Shown: positions 32,315 through 41,872 of the stretch, piece after piece
Position numbering within the stretch: the stretch's first letter is position 1
Layout: the number at the start of each line of letters is the position of its first letter
Source of the DNA: Marsupella aquatica
Taxonomy: Eukaryota > Marchantiophyta
Direction: 5' to 3'
Assembly (NCBI GenBank): GCA_973895155.1
Contig: OZ316900.1
Coordinates: 1 to 64,000, forward strand
Length of the DNA: 64,000 nt
Translations under genes and position numbers: made by a program
The notes under the pieces: generated by a model
Seen by the model: only the letters and a program-made list of their open reading frames with translations
What the model was told of the DNA's origin: nothing
The model's database searches: none

Positions 32315-33571
32315 TTAGATATTAATAAATAAAAAGCTAACTATGTAAATGAAATACAATCGATTATCTACCCAGAAGGAGATGAAATCCCACAGGCCTA
32401 TAACGGAAATGAATATTGTTAATCCGAGCAACATAACAAAGGCATAATGATAAACAAATCCACTTTGAATTTTACTTATTTGCTGGGCCATTTTTCGAAT
32501 CGTGTACGAAATTCCATAAGGACCCAAGATTTCAATAGCACCTTTGTCTAAAGCTTTGAACGAAACTTCATATCCAAAACGCAAAAACGATCTAGCTAAG
32601 AAGTCGTTAAAAACTTTATCGAAAAACCAACGCTTATTGAAAAAGCAATATAGTCGATTACCAAAAGTACTAGTTTTCAAAGCGAGAATGAGTGGATTCA
32701 CCACAAAATTTACACTATACGCCACGAATGAACCTAAAGTACTAAACAAAATAGGAATTAGTTTGATAATGGTTGGAGTAGCAAACTCAGATTCGGCCAT
32801 AATTTCATTTCTGGGTAATATGAAAAGTGAATTAGCCCAAAAATTGGTACCTGAACCAATCATCATATCTCTGGCCAAGTATCCTACAAAAATACTCCCA
32901 AAAGCCAAAAGGATTAGAGGTATTGCCATAAGAATGGGCGCATCATGACATTTACTTAAATCTCGCTTGAATGAATTAGTTGGTGCTAGAAAGGTTAAAA
33001 ACAGTAAACGGAAAGAGTAATAAGAAGTGAAAAAGACCGATACACTTCCTAACCAGAAGGCGAAGTTACCACTGATAGTATATTTCGTGTAAGCAAGTTC
33101 CGGAATAACATCTTTTGAATAAAATCCCGTTAAAAAGGGGAAACCAATTAAGGATAAGCTACCTATAAGCATCATAGCATAGGTAAAAGGTAACAAGGAA
33201 GCAAGCCCTCCCATCTTACGCATATCTTGCTCATCCGACATGGCATGAATCACTGAACCTGCACTCAGGAATAAAAGTGCTTTGAAGCAGGCGTGATTCA
33301 TTAAATGAAATACGCTAACGGAATAGTTGGGAATGCCGCAAGCAAAGATCATATAGCCTGACTGACTACAAGTTGAATAAGCTATAACCCTTTTTAAATC
33401 GTTTTGTAATACTCCGGTGGTTGCCGCGAAGAATGACGTCATAGCGCCTACGAAAGTAATAACAATCAGAGCATTGGGTGAGTATTCAAATGAAGGAGAA
33501 CACCTTGCTATCATAAAAACGCCTGCTGTTACCATAGTAGCTGCGTGAATCAAAGCGGATACTGGAGTGGG
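32315..33571 (-). CDS. nad5: NADH dehydrogenase subunit 5, exon 2
   Basis: This exon encodes the larger part of Nad5, the most distal antiporter-like subunit of complex I. It starts [20 protein letters not shown] (conserved His-containing channel motif) and contains [20 protein letters not shown] and [20 protein letters not shown], then the C-terminal lateral helix and an end at FLFINI. Together with exon 1 it gives 669 residues, the bryophyte length. The frame upstream of 33571 (MVMQEW) belongs to the intron. Confidence 0.96.
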   Translation of the reverse strand, partial: PTPVSALIHAATMVTAGVFMIARCSPSFEYSPNALIVITFVGAMTSFFAATTGVLQNDLKRVIAYSTCSQSGYMIFACGIPNYSVSVFHLMNHACFKALLFLSAGSVIHAMSDEQDMRKMGGLASLLPFTYAMMLIGSLSLIGFPFLTGFYSKDVIPELAYTKYTISGNFAFWLGSVSVFFTSYYSFRLLFLTFLAPTNSFKRDLSKCHDAPILMAIPLILLAFGSIFVGYLARDMMIGSGTNFWANSLFILPRNEIMAESEFATPTIIKLIPILFSTLGSFVAYSVNFVVNPLILALKTSTFGNRLYCFFNKRWFFDKVFNDFLARSFLRFGYEVSFKALDKGAIEILGPYGISYTIRKMAQQISKIQSGFVYHYAFVMLLGLTIFISVIGLWDFISFWVDNRLYFIYIVSFLFINI

Positions 33572-34259
33572 CCACTCTTGCATAACCATTTACGATTTCA
33601 CAAGGCCGGAAATATCTATATATATTTTCTCCACAGCATTGGGTAATTGGTTGGTGAGTCTACCTCTGGCAAGAGTAGGGACTGGATCTTCCACTTATGA
33701 AATATGGGCTCTCCCAATAATCTTACGGGTGGCCGCTGTGCCATCAAAAACTAAGATGTGGTTTTTCCTTCATACATGAATGGACTCAACGCCGAAAATA
33801 TAGATTCTTACAAAAACTTATCAGTTTTTTTTTTCGTCTATTTCTCCTCGTAAGTCCGTCAGTTTTTTTCTTTCCCTCCTTCTCAGTTTTTTTTACTTTC
33901 CCGTCTGACATAAATAGTCCGGGGGGGGGCCCTGTCAGACAAAGAAAGTACTACGATGCCCTTCGGGGGGGGGGCCTCTTCCTCCGGTCTTCGTGCCCTT
34001 TGGGCCAGCGGAGCGGGTTCGGGATAAGAAGAGATTCTATTTCGAACAAGAGGTCTTACGTACAGTCTCTGGGGATCCTATAGAGCTGCTCCTTCGGCCT
34101 TGACTTCGCCGAGTGGGACCCTGATAGGTTTCCTGCTGATTGGTCGAAATGAGAGATTTTTCCGATAGGGACTCTCATTTGGACGACGATTCCAGCATAC
34201 AGTGAGATTGTTGGAATGTACCTAATGGCACATGAGAGCCCTCAAACAAATATTATAAA
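33572..34259 (-). other. Group I intron nad5i753
   Basis: Exon 1 ends in T (GGT) and the 688-nt intron ends in G (GAGTGG), as in group I splicing. On the minus strand the core elements are visible: Q at 34131-34145 (AATCAGCAGGAAACC), R at ~34056-34071 (CAGAGACTGTACG), and S at ~33678-33691 (GAAGATCCAGTCC). The R-S loop region is expanded by repeat-like GC tracts (33840-34020), including TGTCAGAC and poly-C. No homing endonuclease is inside. This intron at the same site is known from liverworts, mosses and lycophytes. Confidence 0.9.
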
Positions 34260-35012
34260 ACCCTCCATTGCATCGGGTAACCAAGTATGCAATCCAATCT
34301 GTGCGGATTTTCCAACAGCGCCAATAAACACTAAAATACAAATAACAGTTATGGCATGAAATTCCATGTTACAAAAAAGGAAATAATGATGGGGTTCAGA
34401 AAAGGCACTGGCACAAGCAAAAATAGTAGAAAAGTCAACTGTTTGGAAAATAGTAAAACAACCCATAATCCCGAGAGCTAATCCGAAATCACCTACGCGA
34501 TTTATGAGCATAGCTTTAATAGCCGCTTTATTCGCCTGAATGCGCGTAAACCAAAAATTTATCAATAAATATGATGCGAGTCCAACCCCCTCCCATCCCA
34601 AAAATAACTGAATGAAATTATCTCCAGTTACCAACATGAGCATAAAAAAAGTAAAAATTGACAAATAGCAAAAGAAACGTGGACTATGCGGATCCCCAGA
34701 CATGTAGGAAATTGAATAAATATGAACTAAGCTACTTACAATTGTGACGACCAATAATAAAATGACTGTAAGGCTGTCGAATAAAAAGCCCCAAGCAGCG
34801 TCAAAGAGTTCCGAAAAAATCCAAGGAGCAATCCTTATATAGCAAGCACTGGCACACAGCGCGACTTCGTAGAATGCAATACACGATAAAATAGAAGATA
34901 ATGAAACACACGTGGTTGTGACTACAGCCGCTCCCCTTGAACCAAGAAAACGACCAAAAAACCCTGCCGCAAAACTCCCGATCAACGGTAAAATGACTAT
35001 AAGTAAATACAT
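34260..35012 (-). CDS. nad5: NADH dehydrogenase subunit 5, exon 1
   Basis: This is the N-terminal 251 codons of Nad5: [59 protein letters not shown] (essential glutamate in GWEGVG) and [17 protein letters not shown]. It is exactly 753 nt long, ending at the group I intron site. It is the first gene of the nad5-nad4-nad2 unit. A GIY-YIG-like frame lies 17 bp away on the opposite strand. Confidence 0.97.
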
Positions 35013-35029
35013 AAGTACTATTTTTTTTT

Positions 35030-35257
35030 TTGCTCGAATCCGACCTGCCGGAAGGCATTCTTATTTATCGATGGAAAAAGGATCCAATTTATGTAGGCTC
35101 TACTTCTAATCCGCGGAATAGATTCGGGCAACCTCAGGGGTCGGCCGGGGTTCATATAACCTACGGTTATAATATAGCGAGTTCCCATGGAGTTGCTTCT
35201 ATCCCTTGTAGTCTCTCGCTCAGCTTCCCTCACATTGGCTTCGTACTCAGGCACTAA
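35030..35257 (+). pseudogene. Possible GIY-YIG homing endonuclease fragment
   Basis: The plus-strand frame reads [20 protein letters not shown] followed by RNRF, which has the spacing of the GIY-YIG signature (G-I-x-x-Y, about ten residues, then Y-x-G-S-T/S-x-N-x-x-x-R). There is no ATG start (TTG only) and the residues after RNRF do not resemble a complete nuclease, so it would be a fragment. Such genes normally ride in group I introns, and here it lies just outside nad5. The match is short and could be chance. Confidence 0.4.
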
Positions 35258-35898
35258 GTATTATCTTTGCTCTATTCTATGAAAACAGTGTTCTCTCGGT
35301 CCGTGTAAGGTTTACCCGTCTGACGGTGCCCGGCCAGCAGTAAAATTTCGAATGGAATTACTTATCCACTTTTAACTAATGTGATAAATAGTTGAGGACT
35401 CCGGCTTGTAGAATCGAAAACCTAAAAGATATGTTTCCTGTTTGCCAGAGCCGTACCGATAACTTAAACTTTTTATTTTCAATAATGTCTGTTTTTCGAT
35501 TCCCACCTTGATTTAGTAAAGTCGGTTTAGTCGGTTTCGATCGCCTATACACCTTTTTTTGCCATTTTTTAGCCCATTGCTAAGGGAATCGCTTCGCGAT
35601 AAGATGATCTCGTTTTCATGTATAATCATATATTAAAGAATAAGAATTGAGTAATAAATTTACCTAATAATTAATTAATGTCCCGTACTCGAATTACGGT
35701 TTGATTTCGCGTCAGCGAATTACAGTTGGATCACGAAAGAGAGACTAATGCTTCGGGACCCGCGAAATATATGGCTCAGTATTAGCCATAGAGAAAGAAG
35801 GCTCTACGCTTTAGCAGATGTTGTCGAGCGCACGGCAAGGCGAAAGAAACAGAAAGGACTAAAGCAATATATCTATCTTTGTCTCCGCCCTTTCGCGC
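35258..35898. other. Spacer upstream of trnL
   Basis: It contains a TTTACCCGTCTGACGGTGCC repeat-type motif at about 35311-35330 and AT-rich sequence. No gene is seen. Confidence 0.4.
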
Positions 35899-35978
35899 GC
35901 GCATTTGGTGAAAAAGGTAAACACGACGGATTTAAAATCCGTTCCTATTGGTTATTGGTTCAAGTCCAATAATGCGCA
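35899..35978 (+). tRNA. trnL: tRNA-Leu(UAA)
   Basis: An 80-nt class II tRNA with acceptor GCGCATT/AATGCGC, anticodon TAA in GGATTTAAAATCC, a variable arm, T-arm ATTGGTTCAAGTCCAAT and discriminator A. Confidence 0.93.
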
Positions 35979-36991
35979 TCTCTTACAAACTTCATAAGAA
36001 TGAGAGATTATCGTAAAAAACAAGATAAAGTCCTACGACCTATGGATGGAAAATCTAAATATTAATAAGGTTAAAGCGTCGGCGAGGAAAGACCACTGGG
36101 GAGCGAGTATACAGAAATTCCGTTTGGGATATTCACCTCGGTATTATGGTAAGCGCGGGGTTAACGGGGCTACGGAGTGAGTGGTTTACCCGAAACTAGA
36201 AGCAGACAACGGGATAGCTTCCGTTTTGGAGGGTTCAATGATTGATAACTGGCTCCAAGCTCATCTTTGCTTAAAAACCAACTATCCTTACAGTGTGACA
36301 GGAGGCCTCTTTGAAGAAAAGCTCAAGCATGAGGTAACGGGTGACAGGATTTTGAACCCGATATCGAACCAGACACACCATCAGGTAACCCGTTGATCTA
36401 TTATACGTAGAAGGTCGGTCCCCTCCGACATGGGCTGCTCCAAATTGCTTACATATTTTATGGCCTTGAAGACTTGTATTTCTGTTTCTGCGACCCCATC
36501 CGACTCGAAGATTCAGTTGTCTATCCGCCGGTTGGTTGTTCATCTCCAATGACTCGTCGGTTATCTCTCGTGTCAAGCGGTAATACCATACATAATTGGA
36601 CGAAATCACGTTAGTGGCCGTAAATTCGAACCGGTTTAATAAGCTAGATCTCTATCTTCGGAGCATTTTTTTTCTCCAATCATACGGATCATTCCGAGCC
36701 TCTCAAAACCACGCCAAAGGGTTCTCTGAGTTCGGTGGACATACCCACTGGACGGGGTCTCGGGCGAGAATGATCTGACTGCTGGTCAGGAAATTCAGTG
36801 CGTAGCGATCCAGGTTCCTGGGAAGACTGCAAAACTAGGGTCAGCGGTTCAGGATAATTTGTATAGGACTAAATTTGCCCGATCGCAAGCGGCTCTTGAT
36901 CAATGTGAATGTGTTCAAGGCGTATTCCGCCTACAACGCCCCTCCCGTTCGATGAAATACGCATTAAAATTAAGGGATATTTAATTGTTTT
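35979..36991. other. Spacer, unknown frames
   Basis: A plus-strand frame at 36181-36396 (starts with GTG; EADNGIASVLEGSMIDNWLQ) looks protein-like but is unidentified. GGGTGACAGGATTTTGAACC at 36339 resembles the 3' end of trnP but without the rest of the tRNA. Confidence 0.4.
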
Positions 36992-37220
36992 AGGTGTATC
37001 AAAATACATTATTTTCACAAAGCGTATATAATAAAAACAACTGATAACGATAGTCATTACTCCTATTAGGGCTAGTGAGTAGCCCCCCCCCGCCCGAAAA
37101 AGCGACGAGAAACAAATAGAATTTGCTACGAAATCCAGCTAACGGGGCTGCGTACGGAAACATAGTAATAGACGAGGTAATAGCTAAAGATTAATTGTGG
37201 CTAAAGCACCTAAATCTGCA
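36992..37220 (-). pseudogene. nad2: Third, diverged nad2 fragment
   Basis: This parallels 26022-26256 of nad2 exon 2 (VISCFYYIRFVKIMYFDTP and FRSKFYLFF remain readable on the minus strand) with many substitutions, indels and a poly-C expansion at about 37085. It is clearly older than the near-identical copy at 1163-1698. Confidence 0.85.
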
Positions 37221-37438
37221 CTCCTGGTAGGTTTATGCAACGCACGGAAAAGTAAACCGCCCTACGGGACTCGTGCCGCGCAGAGTGGCTTTTTCGACCC
37301 CGCCCGGGTCCCTGGCCTTCTAATTCTCATCAGTGGTCTTTGAGAATTTTCATAATTTCATCAACGGTCGACGGGGAATGCAAAGGGGGGGCAGGTCAAC
37401 CGCTGCAGATTTTCGATCTATTCCTAATAAAAGCCAAG

Positions 37439-37518
37439 ACTCGCTTGGTGGAACGGCAAACACGGCAGACTCAAAATCTGTTTCTAATAGAATATCGGTT
37501 CGAATCCGATAGCGAGTA
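37439..37518 (+). tRNA. trnL: tRNA-Leu(CAA)
   Basis: An 80-nt class II tRNA with acceptor ACTCGCT/AGCGAGT, anticodon CAA in AGACTCAAAATCT, T-arm ATCGGTTCGAATCCGAT and discriminator A. It is 17 bp upstream of trnH. Confidence 0.94.
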
Positions 37519-37535
37519 TCTCATTTATAAATAGG

Positions 37536-37608
37536 GGCGGATATAACTTAGGGGTTAAAGTTGCAGATTGTGACTCTGAAAACACGGGTTCGAATCCCGT
37601 TATTCGCC
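37536..37608 (+). tRNA. trnH: tRNA-His(GUG)
   Basis: A cloverleaf with acceptor GCGGATA/TATTCGC, an encoded extra G at -1 opposite C73 as required for tRNA-His, anticodon GTG in ATTGTGACT, and T-arm ACGGGTTCGAATCCCGT. Confidence 0.94.
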
Positions 37609-38564
37609 GAAAGAATTAAATCTTTTGTCATAAAATATATATTTCATTTTGCCTGCGGCCCTCCTCCCCTAGCTTGAATATTTATGCAAGAAAAAGATAT
37701 ATTTCGCAAATATATTTCTTTTCGTAGGCCATACTCTAAAGTTTTTTGTGAAATTGCGGAGGATTCCTTGTCAAAGAAAGGCAGAGAGCTTAAAGGCTGC
37801 GATCGGGCCGCCGACTTTCGGCCTGAAAGGCTTTAGCCCTTTGTTTTGTCGGACAGTATTTCAATATTGTGGTGTCCGACAAAATAAAGTCCCCTTGGGG
37901 CCCTGCCCATGGAGTGCTAGAAAGATGCAGAGCAAAAAAAATCTTTTTTTTTGTTCGCGTAGCGCCGGGCTACCATAAAGACTAGATTAATGATACAAGG
38001 CGCTGAGAAACCCGGTGGCTCCAATTATGCTGTAGTGAATCCATTTATATAAATTTTAGCAATTCAACTGCCGTCCGGAGCGGTTCATGGTAAGACACGG
38101 ATAGTACCTTGTACAACTATGTACGGTCTCAGCCACTGGAAAATTTGCCCATTGCTATCCCAGGCTAGGACTTGAGCCCTGCCTAACTCAGCGCTACCTA
38201 TGCGGAAGGTTTTAGGTGCTGTGTCGTCCGGCTCCTGCATTAAACGTTCACCAGCCAATTCGGGGAGGGATACTTCTTTGGCTCCGGGGGTTCTCGGGCC
38301 GGCTCTACCTACGATTTACTTCGCCGAAATTGCTGAGAAAGAAGAGATTTCACAGGTGTTTTATGTACCCAGAAAGCTTTTTGTCATGAACTAAGCCACC
38401 AAACTGCGCCGCCAATCAAGCCTACGGGCTCGATTGTCAAAGTAAGGCCCCGTCACTTGGTTATTCCCCGTGCACCAAGTAGCCGCCGATCCTCACCTCT
38501 CTTTCATATAACGAATAGAGCGTCAAATGGGTGTGACGTTAAACATTGTTGCGCTCAAAACTCA
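37609..38564. other. Spacer with a dispersed inverted repeat
   Basis: It holds copy 1 of the GTCGGACA..TGTCCGAC module at 37841-37892 and AT-rich repeat cores near 37680-37720 and 37930. No gene is seen. Confidence 0.5.
37841..37892 (+). repeat. Dispersed module B, copy 1 (spacer)
   Basis: 11-bp inverted repeats TTTGTCGGACA (37845-37855) and TGTCCGACAAA (37873-37883) around a 17-nt centre (GTATTTCAATATTGTGG), followed by a shared AAAGTCC tail. Other copies are inside ccmFC (about 42935-42986) and at 58194-58242. Confidence 0.85.
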
Positions 38565-39116
38565 TCAACCATGTTTGTTAATGGATAACTTCTGTCCGTT
38601 GGCTTGTTCAACCAAAAACAAAAAACACGCGCCGGGTAAAAACATAAGACCAAGAAGTTGTTGAAATACCGATGTTGTTTCCAAAGTAGTCGCTTTTTTC
38701 ATATCCATATGATTGAGAACAGTGGCTCCTACGTCTTGTCCATATAATAAAACTAAATTTTGGCTGTAGGAGGCGGCTGTAGGTAGCAGCAATTGTGACC
38801 ATGTATTGTTTGGTGCTTTCTTAGTCAAGTACAAGATACAAGTAGGACCCGCGCTAGAAGCAAGCTGTGCGATCCAATGGCCGCCGCCCCGATTGTTTGG
38901 CAGACTATTTTTATTTTTTTCTATCTCTTTCGGTTTAAATAAAGTTTTACCTTTAATGGTACACAATATATTCTTGATTTGTCGCCATTGTCGGCTTGTC
39001 AAGCCACTACAATGAAATAAAAGAATATATGGATATTGTTTTTCGATATCTTCGGCCCGCCGAAGGGCACTCGACCTTAGGGAGAGGGCTTTTTTTCGTA
39101 GAAATTTTCGTTGCAT
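38565..39116 (-). CDS. rpl10: Ribosomal protein L10
   Basis: Plant mitochondrial L10 is part of the ribosomal stalk base. The frame contains the family blocks FLRKKALSLRSSALRRAEDI, KQYPYILLFHCSGLTSRQWR, QIKNILCTIKGKTLFKP, WIAQLASSAGPTCILYL and VFQQLLGLMFLPGACFLFLV, and ends near ANGQKLS. I chose the ATG at 39116 (MQRKFLRKK) because conservation begins there, giving 183 residues. An upstream ATG at 39191 stays in frame. No operon partner is evident. Confidence 0.9.
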   Translation of the reverse strand: MQRKFLRKKALSLRSSALRRAEDIEKQYPYILLFHCSGLTSRQWRQIKNILCTIKGKTLFKPKEIEKNKNSLPNNRGGGHWIAQLASSAGPTCILYLTKKAPNNTWSQLLLPTAASYSQNLVLLYGQDVGATVLNHMDMKKATTLETTSVFQQLLGLMFLPGACFLFLVEQANGQKLSINKHG

Positions 39117-39624
39117 AAGGCCATTTTCATTTTTTTTTTTCGAAACGACTATTACAACGCGCACAACAGGTATGGCCTTTGTTTGGGTCACTGATGAACT
39201 AAGTGGACAGGAGGTGCTTACCTTATGAATGTGATACTGGATGGGCAGAGGTACGAGCCTGAATCAAAAGTATAGGTCAGTTTTTTATCAAAGATAAAAA
39301 CGTTCCAATCATCCTTATTCGTAATCAATAGCCTAAATATGAAAATGAGGTGTCGACAGCCGATAACAATTTGATCAACGATCCACGATGGTTGACGACG
39401 GGGAAGAAAAAACATTTGTTTGAATATCGTGTGCTTGAGTTGCGAAGGAATGAAACTGCACAGAGGGGAAGAGCGATCAAGCAGCATGGCTGCTTGATTG
39501 GCGAAGAAATAATCTACGTGGATGGAGTCATAACGCGAAGCGCGCTCGATTCGGAAATCATATTATAAGCTGCGGGGACTATTATGTCCGCGAAGGGGGT
39601 ACGAGCCTCCTGGTTTAGCACTGA
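39117..39624. other. Spacer 5' of rpl10
   Basis: A plus-strand frame at 39350-39568 includes NLINDPRWLTTGKKK. A related stretch (YHLDDPRWVVE) occurs at about 60315-60355, so both may be remnants of one unidentified gene. Confidence 0.4.
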
Positions 39625-40450
39625 CTGGGGCGACCGGTCCTGCCCGCGCGCTAAAAGTACAAGTTCACGATGTACTAAGGCATTTCACTTATCCCGGTTC
39701 GTTCGGCAACGGAGACCTTAGCATGTGAAAAAAGCTCCGGGATTTCGCTCATCCCGAAAAGGATGACCGAATAGAGTAGTCGAGCCGGCTCCTGTGTTTA
39801 AAGATGAGGATCCGTACTGGCGAATCGGAGTTACGGCGCTACACCGAATGGCTGACCTTGGGCCGTTGTCCTCCGTTTCGCGTCGCGCGCGAACGTACGC
39901 TGTTCACTATACTCCTTTCGAGGATGATGCGCGACGAGGTGGCCCCCTAACCTTATCATGGAAGAGATAGACCTAATGTAGTAGTGGATTATATCACTAG
40001 GAAAAAGGGGGGGGGGCGACTGAACGACATCTTTCTTATTTTTACGGAGGGGGGCGTCCACTAGATTAGACAAGCCGCACGGGAAAGGACGGTGAGACCC
40101 TATAAATAAAGCCAAAGAGGGACACGTAGTGCCTATGGATGCATTTACCGTCGGAAGTGGGGGACTCCACTGAGAAAAGGACCTAGCAATAGAAAAGCGC
40201 GTGATAAGTGGGTAAGGAGCCTATGTACTTACTAATCGGTCCCCGTTCGGCAAGTTTCACTTTGACGACGCGGTCTATCGGGCAATCTTCCAAGGTGTGC
40301 CTTTCCGGGTTCGGCGAAGGAGCTACGAAGAAAGGCAGGTTAGGGAGCTGTGTGATGGGCGGCCACTATCCCGTACGGTTCGTGGAGCAGTAGCCCGGCT
40401 CATCGGTGAGCGAAGTAAACCCACGGCCGGGCTCTCTCTCGGGTCATTCA
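39625..40450 (+). other. Group II intron relic with domain V
   Basis: This is the longest copy of the dispersed intron lineage. Domain V is at 40345-40381 (GAGCTGTGTGATGGGC...GTACGGTTC, 37 nt, slightly longer than the standard 34). The region 40185-40345 matches the intron inside the cob pseudogene, and the 5' half matches 31545-31990. I could not identify a coding exon on either side, so it is probably a relic rather than an active intron. Confidence 0.7.
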
Positions 40451-41144
40451 TCTCTGATAGAATCATTCAGTTTTGAAATAGCGGCGTGGAGAGATAACCA
40501 GACTGCCCGCCGGGGGCAGCTTATTTCTCATATCGATCAAAACAGATATCGAAGTCATGATGGACTTCTGCGAGCGTCTTTTCTTCTTCTACCTCCCAAA
40601 AATTTTGCAAAGCACCATCGATCGAGTGTTAGCTCCGAAGAATTATAACTCAACATTATACGCAGCATCTGTGCTTAATAAGGCCGCGAGCCCACCACTG
40701 TAGAGAAAATTGCGTAGAAAGCTTCTCAAGCGAACTAACTTTGCCTGTTTTCTAGACTGAAGTACGGAGTGCGGACAAATCCCAGGGGAAAAATCATCTA
40801 AGTAGTAAGCAACTACTGGCTGGGGCCTCAAACAAAAAATGAACCATGAGACGGGTAAAGCATAAGCCTACGAAAGATGTAGCTCTTCAATTAGCTGCTT
40901 TTAGTATATACATATGATTGATTATAGATGATAGTTATTTTCCATGCAATAAAATAAATTAGTAACTGAAAACCTTTTTTGATAGGTTCCGGAACAACTT
41001 TTTTGTCTGTCTGACGGGTATGTTTGGACTTTCTCCGAAATAAGAAAATGCAGAGCGCGAAGTGATCAACCGTTCCCTAATGTGCCAATGACGCCACGTG
41101 GAGTGATTTCATTCTCGTGTAAGGTTGATTTATGGGCTTTTTTT
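40451..41144. other. Spacer, diverged copy of 19180-19335
   Basis: The part 40545-40760 resembles 19180-19335 in blocks (ATATCGAAGTCATGATGGAC, AAGGCCGCGAGCC). Its origin is unidentified. There is no tRNA or recognisable gene. Confidence 0.4.
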
Positions 41145-41216
41145 TGGAGTATAGCCAAGTGGTAAGGCATCGGCCTTTGATGCCGGGAAACAAAGGTTCG
41201 AATCCTTTTACTCCAG
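41145..41216 (+). tRNA. trnQ: tRNA-Gln(UUG)
   Basis: A 72-nt cloverleaf with acceptor TGGAGTA/TACTCCA, anticodon TTG in CCTTTGATG, T-arm AAAGGTTCGAATCCTTT and discriminator G. Confidence 0.95.
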
Positions 41217-41872
41217 GCCGCCCCCCCCGTTTGGCGAAAGCAGAAAGAAATATTTTTGCTTGGTCGAAGGCCCATGGGGCATAAGGCCAGGCTGGCGCTC
41301 GTACCAATAAAATTTGTTTTATTTCGCCTTTTCGCTATCACTTCAGAAAAGAGCTTGCGTCCTTTCTTAGCGTCTCTCATCTCATACGAGGTGGTCTCCT
41401 CGGAATGCTTATAATCTGGTGTAGAACCCACCGGCCGCCATCCGGTTTATGTCGGGGGAGTAATAAATCTATGTAATGCTGCTCTCTTTATATAAGATTG
41501 GACACCTCATCGATATCAAAATTCTATAGCGGAATTTAGTGCACAGAATTATAAAAAAACGGATATGATTCCGCACCGGCGACCTATGTCCCTATGTCCT
41601 AAAGATATAATATACGATAAAGCATCTTCGTTTGCGCGACCCACATAAATAGAAATATGCGCTGTATCTATAATTTTATTCCGAGCAGCAGGCTCCTTCT
41701 ACGCATGTGGTAAATATATATACCGGGGTCCTAGGTAAAACAAAATCTATAATAAAATCATTCTCGCAATACCAGGTTATTCGTAGATTCCTTTACTCAG
41801 ATACATTTTTTTGGTTTCCTCAACATAGCTAAATCCAAAGTATTAAGAAACAGAAATAACCACAATAAATTT
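41217..41872. other. Spacer downstream of ccmFC
   Basis: AT-rich sequence with a short GC-rich tract at about 41219-41232. No gene is recognised. Confidence 0.4.

Noticed and set aside
32544-32948. 134-codon plus-strand frame
   Set aside because: It is antisense to nad5 exon 2, which is fully conserved on the minus strand.
36335-36360. Second trnP 3' end
   Set aside because: About 20 bases resemble the trnP T-arm but nothing upstream folds as a tRNA.
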